From the IMG/VR virus record IMGVR_UViG_3300027801_000096, positions 1 through 31,732 of that record: a stretch of 31,732 nt of DNA. One strand, 5' to 3'. The notes under the pieces are model-generated. The model worked only from the letters and a program-made list of their open reading frames with translations. It was not told the DNA's origin and did no database searches. The stretch is from a virus. Positions 1 to 6,095 of this stretch are shown here, one piece after another; the first letter of the stretch is position 1; each line of letters opens with the position of its first letter. The translations under genes were made by a program, and so were the position numbers.

Positions 1-2
1 AT

Positions 3-818
3 GACGAAAATAAAAATAAAGAGAACGGGAAGAACTTAACACCCAATTATTATTCTAATATTATTAGAGGTAAGACTAAATCATGGATAGATGTTTATAT
101 ATTAAACAAGCTAGGACAGATTGAAGACGGCAAACCTGTCTATGAAATGTTTAGAAGAGACGTACATGTAGCTAAATCAGACGTAGCTATCATGAAAGAT
201 AGTCCTATATACGTAGGAATAGACTTTGGATTGACTCCAGCCTGTGTATTTGGACAGAGAGTTAGGGGTAGATGGCTTATCATTGATGAATTAGTAGCAG
301 AAGATATGGGTATATTAAGGTTCTCAGACCTTATGAAACAAAAAATGGCAGAGTATCTACCTAGAAACTTTGTTATATTTGGTGACCCAGCTGGAGACCA
401 TAGAGCGCAGACTGATGAATCAACTCCCTTTCAGATACTAAGAGGTAGAGGAATCAGTGCAAGACCCGCACCTAGTAACGATGTTATGTTGAGATTAGAG
501 AGTGTTAATGTTACTTTATCTAGAATGATAGATGGAGATTCAGGTTTATTAATAGACCCTAAGTGTATAAATATTATTAAAGGTTTTGATGGTGGATATC
601 ATTATAGAAGAATGCAAGTATCTGGAGAAAGATACGATGAGAAACCAAATAAAAATAGATTCTCCCACATACACGATGCACTACAGTATATGTTATTAGG
701 TGCTGGAGAAGGAAGAGCATTGACAATTGGTGGGAAAACTAGCAAAGTTATAGTAGCAAAAAGAAATTTTAATGTATTTGACGTTAAGCCAAAGCATTAC
801 AACGAAAGGAGAAAATGA
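3..818 (+). CDS. terL: Terminase large subunit, C-terminal nuclease part (5' truncated by window edge)
   Basis: The frame is open from the first bases, so the gene starts upstream; only about 271 C-terminal residues are here and an internal ATG at 147 is not the true start. The visible part is the RNase H-like nuclease domain that cuts concatemeric DNA during packaging. A first strand with a likely metal-binding Asp (YVGIDFG, Asp near base 222) is followed by a conserved FGDPAGDHRAQ segment (about 381-413) and the typical terminase ending HIHDALQYMLLG (about 666-701). The ATPase half with Walker motifs must lie before base 1. The gene directly precedes the portal gene, whereas in T7 the terminase (gp19) is at the far end of the late region. 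Family assignment is confident; which DNA-end type it makes cannot be told. Confidence 0.93.
   Translation, partial: DENKNKENGKNLTPNYYSNIIRGKTKSWIDVYILNKLGQIEDGKPVYEMFRRDVHVAKSDVAIMKDSPIYVGIDFGLTPACVFGQRVRGRWLIIDELVAEDMGILRFSDLMKQKMAEYLPRNFVIFGDPAGDHRAQTDESTPFQILRGRGISARPAPSNDVMLRLESVNVTLSRMIDGDSGLLIDPKCINIIKGFDGGYHYRRMQVSGERYDEKPNKNRFSHIHDALQYMLLGAGEGRALTIGGKTSKVIVAKRNFNVFDVKPKHYNERRK
805..811 (+). promoter_or_regulatory. Shine-Dalgarno deciding the start at 820
   Basis: AAAGGAG sits 8 bases before the ATG at 820. A longer in-frame start at 772 would begin inside the terminase gene and has no such site, so 820 is preferred. The major capsid gene has the same heptamer at the same spacing. 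Confidence 0.75.
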
Positions 819-819
819 T

Positions 820-1086
820 ATGTGTGGAGGAGGAGGAGGACAACCAGCGCCACCGCCACCACCTGATCCTCGTATTGCGGAACAGGCGGCTGAGAAACGT
901 GCAAGAGAAAGGCGAGTAGCTTTAAACGAAAAATCAAGAATTAAAGATGAAGCTTTTGAAACAGCAGTTCAAGATGCTTACGGAAGAAAAAACCGTAGGT
1001 CATTATTGTCTAGCTCAAGTAGAAAAGGCGGAGAGGGATTTCAAGTAGCAACTGATTTGATGTCTAAAACTACATTAGGAGCTTAG
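820..1086 (+). CDS. Small Gly/Pro-rich head-region protein, unknown function
   Basis: An 88-residue protein starting MCGGGGGQPAPPPPPDPR. A glycine run and a proline run are followed by a charged, probably helical middle (EKRARERR) and a Ser/Gly tail. It starts one base after the terminase stop and ends one base before the portal ATG; its last codons carry the portal Shine-Dalgarno (AGGAG, 1077-1081). I do not recognise a characterised family. Small proteins with an MCGGGG start are, as I recall, frequent in marine podophages near the portal, suggesting a minor head or connector protein, but that is inference from position. The Met-Cys-Gly start has no preceding hydrophobic signal, so it is not a lipoprotein. 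Confidence 0.75.
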   Translation: MCGGGGGQPAPPPPPDPRIAEQAAEKRARERRVALNEKSRIKDEAFETAVQDAYGRKNRRSLLSSSSRKGGEGFQVATDLMSKTTLGA

Positions 1087-1087
1087 A

Positions 1088-2680
1088 ATGATAGAAACGC
1101 TTGAACAGCCTCAAGTTAATGTTAACGATTCAGATGTTAAACAATTATTATCTAGATACGAACACGCTAAAACAATTAAACATCAATGGCATGACACTTT
1201 TGAAGAGTGCTATGAGTATGCGTTACCTCAGAAAGAAAGTTTTTTTAATGAAACTCAAGGAAGAAGACGCACTGATAGAATATTTGATGAGACCGCAGTA
1301 GTAGGTGTACAGGAATTTGCTTCAAGATTACAAGCTGGTATCGTACCAAACTATGCTAGATGGGCTGATTTTGTAGCGGGAACAGACATTCCACCTGACC
1401 AAGCTAAAGAAGTAAATGAGATGTTAGACATGGTGACAGACTATGTGTTTGAAATATTACACTCATCTAATTTCTCACAAGAAGTACACGAATCATTTTT
1501 AGATATGGCTTTAGGAACAGGAGTCTTACTGGTTGAAGAAGGAGATGCTGTTAACCCTATAAGATTTAGAGCAATACCTTTGCCTCAAGTTTGGATAACA
1601 TCTGGACACGATGACAAAGTCGACCATGTTTTTAGAAGACGAGTAATTCGTATGAAAGAATTAGCAATTGCTTACCCAAATGCTGTTCTTAGCGACAAGA
1701 TGATGACTGACATGAACAAGAATCCAGACAAAGAATGTGAAATAATAGAGGTTGTATACAGAAATTACTACAATACTAAGGAAGAAGAGTACAAATTTTG
1801 TGCTATTTCTAAGATGTATGAGCATAAACTGTACTCAGATACGTTCAAAGGTAGGGGTTCTAACCCATATTTGATCTATAGATGGAGTAAATGTGCGGGT
1901 GAAGTCTATGGTCGTGGACCATTAATGAATGCTTTGCCAGCAATTAAGGTAGCAAATCTTACAATTGAAATGATTTTAGAAAATGCACAGATGTCTATCT
2001 CTGGTATGTATCAGGTTGAAGACGATGGTGTTGTCAATGTAGATAACATTCAATTGATTCCGGGAACTATAATTCCTAAAGCTGCTGGCTCACAAGGATT
2101 AACTCCTATAGCTCCAGCTGGAAGTTTCCAAGTATCAGACTTAGTTTTAAATGACATGAGGGCTAATATTAAGAAAGCCTTATATAATGATATGCTAGGA
2201 AATCCTAATGCTTCAACTCCAATGTCAGCTACTGAGGTAGCAGAAAGACAAGCAGACTTGTCACGTCAAATAGGTTCAGCATTCGGTAGATTGCAATCAG
2301 AATTAGTTAATCCTTTGCTAGAAAGAATCGTTTATATTCTTAAGAAGCAAGGAAGCATTAGTCTTCCAAAGATAAATGGTAAAGAAGTAAGAATTGTATC
2401 TACTTCTCCTTTAGCACAAGCTCAACAACAGAGCGATGTAGCTACTATTGATAGATTTTTAGGCATGATACAAGGCAGAGTAGGTCCAGAACTTATGAAT
2501 ATCTTAATAAAACAAGATGAAGTAGCTAAGTATGTGGCTAAAAAACTAGGGATTCCAGAGAATTTAATACGTTCTAAGGAAGAAATGCAAGAAGCTGCAC
2601 AACAAATGCAACAGATGATGCAACAACAACAGCAGCAACAACAACAACAACCTCAGGAGGAAGCACCTCCCGAGCAATAA
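1088..2680 (+). CDS. Portal (head-to-tail connecting) protein, T7 gp8-like
   Basis: At 530 residues it is close to T7 gp8 (536). The dodecameric portal forms the head vertex through which DNA enters and leaves, and it seeds assembly with the scaffold. Recognisable parts are the N-terminal LLSRYEHAKTIKHQWHDTFE helix, the conserved RTDRIFDETAVVGVQEFASR block (about residues 60-80), and the GRGPLMNALPAIKVANL segment (about 275-292) typical of Pfam head-tail connector proteins. The C-terminus is extremely Gln-rich, with ten consecutive Gln at residues 512-521 followed by an acidic Pro/Glu end, probably disordered. Start at 1088 is supported by AGGAG at 1077-1081. Its place between terminase and scaffold is standard for the head module. 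Confidence 0.93.
   Translation: MIETLEQPQVNVNDSDVKQLLSRYEHAKTIKHQWHDTFEECYEYALPQKESFFNETQGRRRTDRIFDETAVVGVQEFASRLQAGIVPNYARWADFVAGTDIPPDQAKEVNEMLDMVTDYVFEILHSSNFSQEVHESFLDMALGTGVLLVEEGDAVNPIRFRAIPLPQVWITSGHDDKVDHVFRRRVIRMKELAIAYPNAVLSDKMMTDMNKNPDKECEIIEVVYRNYYNTKEEEYKFCAISKMYEHKLYSDTFKGRGSNPYLIYRWSKCAGEVYGRGPLMNALPAIKVANLTIEMILENAQMSISGMYQVEDDGVVNVDNIQLIPGTIIPKAAGSQGLTPIAPAGSFQVSDLVLNDMRANIKKALYNDMLGNPNASTPMSATEVAERQADLSRQIGSAFGRLQSELVNPLLERIVYILKKQGSISLPKINGKEVRIVSTSPLAQAQQQSDVATIDRFLGMIQGRVGPELMNILIKQDEVAKYVAKKLGIPENLIRSKEEMQEAAQQMQQMMQQQQQQQQQQPQEEAPPEQ
2621..2650 (+). repeat. CAA/CAG glutamine microsatellite in the portal gene
   Basis: Ten consecutive Gln codons (three CAA, two CAG, five CAA), with further CAA/CAG/ATG codons upstream. 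Such runs can change length by slippage; the mixed CAG interruption would reduce that. Confidence 0.9.
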
Positions 2681-2689
2681 GGAGTAAAT

Positions 2690-2974
2690 ATGTCAGAGAA
2701 AAAGCCCAATAAGCTTATAGGATTGGATAATATCCAACGAAGTCCTAAAGATGAGGAGAACTTAAATACTTTGTTTTACAAAATGTTCAGCACAGATGGT
2801 GGTTCTTTTATTCTTAAATACTTAAAATCATTGACTCTAGAAGCAGTAGCTGGTCCAGAGATAACGGATCAACATCTGAGACATCTAGAAGGTCAACGCT
2901 ATTTAGTAGGACTTATTCAAAGAAGAGCAAATAAAGGCATAAGCCAAAACACAGTACAGGAGAATATTAAATGA
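2690..2974 (+). CDS. Small head-module protein, possible Bbp19-like
   Basis: A 94-residue protein. After a basic N-terminus it has FYKMFSTDGGSFILKYLKSL (about residues 28-47) and, near the C-terminus, HLRHLEGQRYLVGLIQRR. The pattern of 'F-x-T-x-DG ... L' followed by 'EGQR-hydrophobic-IxRR' resembles the small Bbp19-type phage proteins often encoded beside portal genes; I am moderately sure of this and the function of that family is not established. AAGGAG at 2679-2684, overlapping the portal stop codon, supports the start. Its 3' end overlaps the scaffold start (ATGA), pointing to translational coupling. Confidence 0.8.
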   Translation: MSEKKPNKLIGLDNIQRSPKDEENLNTLFYKMFSTDGGSFILKYLKSLTLEAVAGPEITDQHLRHLEGQRYLVGLIQRRANKGISQNTVQENIK

Positions 2975-3771
2975 GCGAAGAACAATTAGAAACTACAGAG
3001 CCTGTAGCACCTGAGACAACAAGTGACCTTTCACGTGGAACAGAAATCAATACAGAACCCCAGCCTACCGCACAAAGACCTGAGATTATTCCAGAAAAAT
3101 TTTGGAATGCAGATTCAGGAGAAGTTAATCTAGAGGACATGGCTAAGTCATACGCTCATCTAGAAAAATTTGCGAGTGGTAAACAAGAAGAAGTTAGAGA
3201 AGCTGTGATTGCAGAATTGAAAACAGAAGCTGCTGAAGGACTACCTGAAGACTCTAAAGGTTATAATCTACCACCTTTAATGGAAGGATTAACCGAAGAA
3301 ATGGTAGAAGAAAACCCATTAACAGGATGGTGGAGAGAAAAATGCCATGCAACAGGGCTAGACCAAGACCAATTTGAAGATGGAATTAACCAGTACATTC
3401 AATTTGCTCAACAACAACAACCAGATATTGAACAGGAAATGAAAAATCTAGGAGAAAACGCAAAGGAAAGAATACAAGCTGCTAACAATTGGGCTAGTAC
3501 TATGCTTAATCCAGAGCAATTTGAAGTTTTACAACAAACTTTAGGGCTATCTGCTAGAGGAATTGAGGTTATGGAAACTCTTATGGAGTCAAGTAAACAA
3601 AACATTTCAAGAGCAAACACTGTAGCTATGCCAGAAAGAGAGTTAGATCTTTCTCAGGTAAGAGAAATGATGAACGACAAAAAATACTTTGACCCTAGAT
3701 TTAGAGACAAAGACTATGTAAGAAAAGTAGACGAAGCCTTTGGGAGATTACAACTATCCGGCAAGTTATAA
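2971..3771 (+). CDS. Capsid scaffolding/assembly protein, T7 gp9-like
   Basis: A 266-residue acidic, Gln/Glu-rich and mostly helical protein. It shows the signature of podovirus scaffolds: 'IPEKFWNADSGEVNLEDM' followed by AKSYAHLEKFASG (about residues 40-70). Scaffold molecules fill the procapsid interior, direct capsid protein assembly and leave before DNA is packaged. The C-terminal part has a predicted basic patch (YFDPRFRDKDYVRKVDEAF), which in scaffolds typically contacts the capsid protein; that role here is inference. It starts inside the end of the preceding gene (ATGA overlap) with AGGAG upstream. T7 gp9 is about 307 residues, so this is slightly short. Confidence 0.88.
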   Translation: MSEEQLETTEPVAPETTSDLSRGTEINTEPQPTAQRPEIIPEKFWNADSGEVNLEDMAKSYAHLEKFASGKQEEVREAVIAELKTEAAEGLPEDSKGYNLPPLMEGLTEEMVEENPLTGWWREKCHATGLDQDQFEDGINQYIQFAQQQQPDIEQEMKNLGENAKERIQAANNWASTMLNPEQFEVLQQTLGLSARGIEVMETLMESSKQNISRANTVAMPERELDLSQVREMMNDKKYFDPRFRDKDYVRKVDEAFGRLQLSGKL

Positions 3772-4320
3772 ATGCTTTATGTAGAAAAAGGAATACCAGC
3801 TCATGCTTTTGAGTTAGCTTTTAAATTAAAAGAATCTGATAAGTATGAACTGGCTATTATGGGACACGACCCCTTAACTGCTTTAACTAATGTTTTTAGG
3901 TACAGTAGAAAGGGAATAAGAACTTATACTATCTTTGAAGAAGATAAAGTCTTAGCAATGTTTGGTGTAGTTTCTGAGGAAAAGAATCAAAAGAGAGGAG
4001 CTGTTTGGTTTTTGTCTACAGACTTTACTAAGAAACAATGGTCTTATTTCTTAAAAAGAAACAAAAAGTGGACAGAATTTTTTCTTTCTGACTATGAGTA
4101 TGTGGCTAATCTTGTACCTAAAGACAACAAAAACACTATTAAGTGGTTAAAATGGCAAGGTTTTTCTTTTAATACTAAATCTATTCTTGTAAAAGGTGTT
4201 AAGTTATTGTATTTTTATAAGAAGATACATAAGGTATCTAATGGGATACAGCCCGTTTTAGATGATATCGGTCCACTGTGGACAACCGATGGTAAGTTAA
4301 AAAGGACAACTGTAATATAA
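3772..4320 (+). CDS. T7 gp13-like internal/assembly protein with acyltransferase (GNAT) fold
   Basis: A 182-residue protein with the layout of the phage gp13 group (Pfam DUF2833 family, GNAT-like fold). A strand pair YTIFEEDKVLAMFGVVSEEK (about residues 52-71) is followed by AVWFLSTDFTKKQWSYFLKR, and then VANLVPKDNKNTIKWLKWQG (about 113-132), where a GNAT protein has its 'N-x-x-x-x-x-x-L-x-x-x-GF' helix and strand. T7 gp13 (138 aa) is an internal virion/assembly protein; enzymatic activity is not established for the group. ATG follows the scaffold TAA with no gap and no clear Shine-Dalgarno, so it is probably translated by re-initiation. In T7 this gene lies after gene 12; here it is between scaffold and capsid. 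The extra C-terminal 30 residues are unassigned. Confidence 0.75.
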   Translation: MLYVEKGIPAHAFELAFKLKESDKYELAIMGHDPLTALTNVFRYSRKGIRTYTIFEEDKVLAMFGVVSEEKNQKRGAVWFLSTDFTKKQWSYFLKRNKKWTEFFLSDYEYVANLVPKDNKNTIKWLKWQGFSFNTKSILVKGVKLLYFYKKIHKVSNGIQPVLDDIGPLWTTDGKLKRTTVI

Positions 4321-4330
4321 CGTAACTTTT

Positions 4331-4337
4331 AAAGGAG
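4331..4337 (+). promoter_or_regulatory. Shine-Dalgarno deciding the capsid start at 4346
   Basis: AAAGGAG lies 8 bases before ATG 4346. A TTG two codons upstream (4340) is also in frame but sits only two bases after this site, so the ATG is chosen. Confidence 0.8.
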
Positions 4338-4345
4338 AATTGCTA

Positions 4346-5170
4346 ATGGCAACTCAAATTTCAACGGCGTTTATTAAGCAGTTTGAAGCCGAAGTGCATA
4401 TGGCTTACCAGCGCATGGGATCAAAACTGAAGAATACTGTACGCCAATCAAACAACGTGGTGGGTAATCAAGCTCGCTTTCAAAAAGTAGGGAAAGGTAC
4501 TGCGTCTACTAAATCTAGACACGGACAAGTTTCTACAATGGAAGTGGCTCACACTACTGTTGACGCAACACTTAGTGACTTCTATGCAGCCGACTATGTC
4601 GACACATTAGATGAACTAAAAACAAACATTGACGAAAGACAAGTACTTGCAACATCTGCTGCTAGTGCTTTAGGAAGAAAAATTGACGACCTTATCCTCA
4701 CAGTATTAGATGCTAACGGCAACAGTAACAATATTGCTCACGGAAGTGCGGCATTTACTTTAGCTAAAGCAACTTCTATCTGGGAAGACATGGGTTCTGC
4801 TGATGTTCCAGACGACGGGCAAAGATACTTAGTAGTATCTCCAGCTGGTTGGGCTGATTTATTAGCTTTGGATCAATTTTCAAGAGCAGAATATGTGGGC
4901 GAAGCTGACCTACCATATGCTGGCGGTATGACTGCTAAGCGTTGGTTAGGGTTTACAGTCTTTGTACACTCGGGACTGTCTATAACAAGTACAACTCGTG
5001 AATGTCACGCTTACCATGCTTCGGCAATAGGTTTGGCAACGGGTTCTGATATTAGAACAGAAATGAACTACGTGCCTGAAAAGGTAAGTAACTTAGTAAC
5101 CTCTTACTTCTCAGCTGGAGCCGTTGAAATAGACGAATCTGGTATGATTAAAGTACAGATTACTGAATAA
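4346..5170 (+). CDS. Major capsid protein
   Basis: A 274-residue protein starting MATQISTAFIKQFEAEVHMA. It has the features of the short podovirus capsid proteins. An N-terminal helix is followed by a polar extended arm (VGNQARFQKVGKGTASTKSR), then VDATLSDFYAADYVDTLDEL and the long helix KTNIDERQVLATSAASALGRK (spine helix of the HK97 fold), and a C-terminal beta-rich part ending SAGAVEIDESGMIKVQ. T7 gp10A is 345 residues, so this is compact, similar in size to capsid proteins recalled from marine podophages. It follows the scaffold/gp13-like genes and has the best ribosome-binding site in the window, consistent with the most abundant virion protein. Codon use is somewhat less AT-biased than its neighbours by eye, as expected for a highly expressed gene. 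Confidence 0.9.
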   Translation: MATQISTAFIKQFEAEVHMAYQRMGSKLKNTVRQSNNVVGNQARFQKVGKGTASTKSRHGQVSTMEVAHTTVDATLSDFYAADYVDTLDELKTNIDERQVLATSAASALGRKIDDLILTVLDANGNSNNIAHGSAAFTLAKATSIWEDMGSADVPDDGQRYLVVSPAGWADLLALDQFSRAEYVGEADLPYAGGMTAKRWLGFTVFVHSGLSITSTTRECHAYHASAIGLATGSDIRTEMNYVPEKVSNLVTSYFSAGAVEIDESGMIKVQITE

Positions 5171-5182
5171 GGAGAATATTAT

Positions 5183-5431
5183 ATGGCATATGCAGCAGCA
5201 AACCTTAAAAAAATAGCTGGTGGAGGCGATCATAATCTCTTTTTATACAAGAGTACTGATGCTTTATCAGTAATTATTGCATCTGGTTACTTCAGCACAA
5301 GCACAGCAGACCTTAAAAAGTTTGATGTGATTATAGCTATTGGTACATCAGGCGGTACTGCGACAGTGGATGTGATTTATGTCTCATCTGCAACAGCAGC
5401 GGCAACTGTAACAACGGTAAACGGAACATAA
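5183..5431 (+). CDS. Small probable capsid decoration/head-associated protein
   Basis: An 82-residue protein starting MAYAAANLKKIAGGGDHNLF. Its pattern 'MAYxAANL ... G ... LFLYKSTDA ... SGYF ... L-x-x-x-DVIIAIG' followed by a Val/Thr/Ala-rich beta end (VDVIYVSSATAAATVTTV) matches small phage proteins found directly after the major capsid gene. These are generally annotated as head or decoration proteins. AAGGAG at 5169-5174, overlapping the capsid stop, gives a spacing of 8 to the ATG, so abundant co-expression with the capsid protein is likely. The function is inferred from position and pattern only. The gene is followed directly by the only strong intergenic hairpin seen in the window. Confidence 0.72.
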   Translation: MAYAAANLKKIAGGGDHNLFLYKSTDALSVIIASGYFSTSTADLKKFDVIIAIGTSGGTATVDVIYVSSATAAATVTTVNGT

Positions 5432-5438
5432 CATTCCA

Positions 5439-5471
5439 GATGTGGGAGATTCTCCAAGTGTCTCCCGCATC
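5439..5471 (+). terminator. Intergenic hairpin after the capsid genes (possible leaky terminator or processing site)
   Basis: An 11-bp stem with a single G-T wobble: GATGTGGGAGA (5439-5449) pairs with TCTCCCGCATC (5461-5471), leaving an 11-base loop. It fills the largest clean gap between genes. It is not followed by a T run (ACTTAAAAAATT follows), so it is not a textbook intrinsic terminator. T7 places its late terminator at the same point, right after capsid gene 10, which supports a role in lowering downstream expression or in RNA processing/stability. Confidence 0.55.
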
Positions 5472-5483
5472 ACTTAAAAAATT

Positions 5484-6095
5484 ATGAGTGAAAGTAAATA
5501 CACATTATGTAGCAAAGGCATGGTTTTAGTAGGAGCTAACACTATTACTTCGTTCACAGAAAGCACTACTGAATCAAAAGTGGCGAGTCAGCTGTATGAA
5601 ACTACACTAGAAACTATGCTAACTAGACTTAGATGGAGATTTGCATCTAAACAATCACAACTATCAAGACATGCAGATGCACCAGAAGCAAGATACTCTG
5701 CTAAATACGCAGTACCATCAGGAACTTTAATCATTCATACTTTAACAGTAGGTGATAACGTAATAGAATATGATAGATATGAAGACTTCTTGTATTGTGA
5801 TGCCTCTACTTCTGACGTAGTAGTAGCTGATTATACTTATCAACCCTCAGAAGCTAATTTTCCAGCATACTTTAAACAAGCATTAATTTTTGAACTCGCA
5901 TCATTATTTGCTGGAGCAATAGCTAGAAACGATAGCTTGTCTCAGTTATATCAACAAAGAGCAATGCAACAACTTGCAATAGCAAAAGCCCAAGACTCTC
6001 AAGCTCAGACATCAAGAAGATTAGATGTTAGTAGATTTAGAAATAGGAGGAACTCAGGGGCTATGGGGACAATCAAAGCCACTGTATCATCGTAA
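5484..6095 (+). CDS. Tail tubular protein A, T7 gp11-like
   Basis: At 203 residues it is near T7 gp11 (196). The gp11 ring joins the portal to the tail nozzle (gp12). Family features are the helical N-terminal half (ESTTESKVASQLYETTLETM then LTRLRWRFASKQSQLSR, about residues 26-63), the 'ARYSAKYAVPSG' strand and a C-terminal helical stretch (FPAYFKQALIFELASLFAGA, then QLYQQRAMQQLAIAKAQDSQ) with an Arg-rich end. Unlike its neighbours it has no Shine-Dalgarno; the 12 bases before ATG are the 3' flank of the hairpin plus an A-rich stretch. Stop and the next start abut (TAAATG), so it is coupled with the gp12-like gene. Confidence 0.9.
   Translation: MSESKYTLCSKGMVLVGANTITSFTESTTESKVASQLYETTLETMLTRLRWRFASKQSQLSRHADAPEARYSAKYAVPSGTLIIHTLTVGDNVIEYDRYEDFLYCDASTSDVVVADYTYQPSEANFPAYFKQALIFELASLFAGAIARNDSLSQLYQQRAMQQLAIAKAQDSQAQTSRRLDVSRFRNRRNSGAMGTIKATVSS

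Noticed and set aside
1101-1301. 66-codon +1-frame ORF at the start of the portal gene
   Set aside because: No ribosome-binding site and no recognisable features; it overlaps the strongly conserved portal start.
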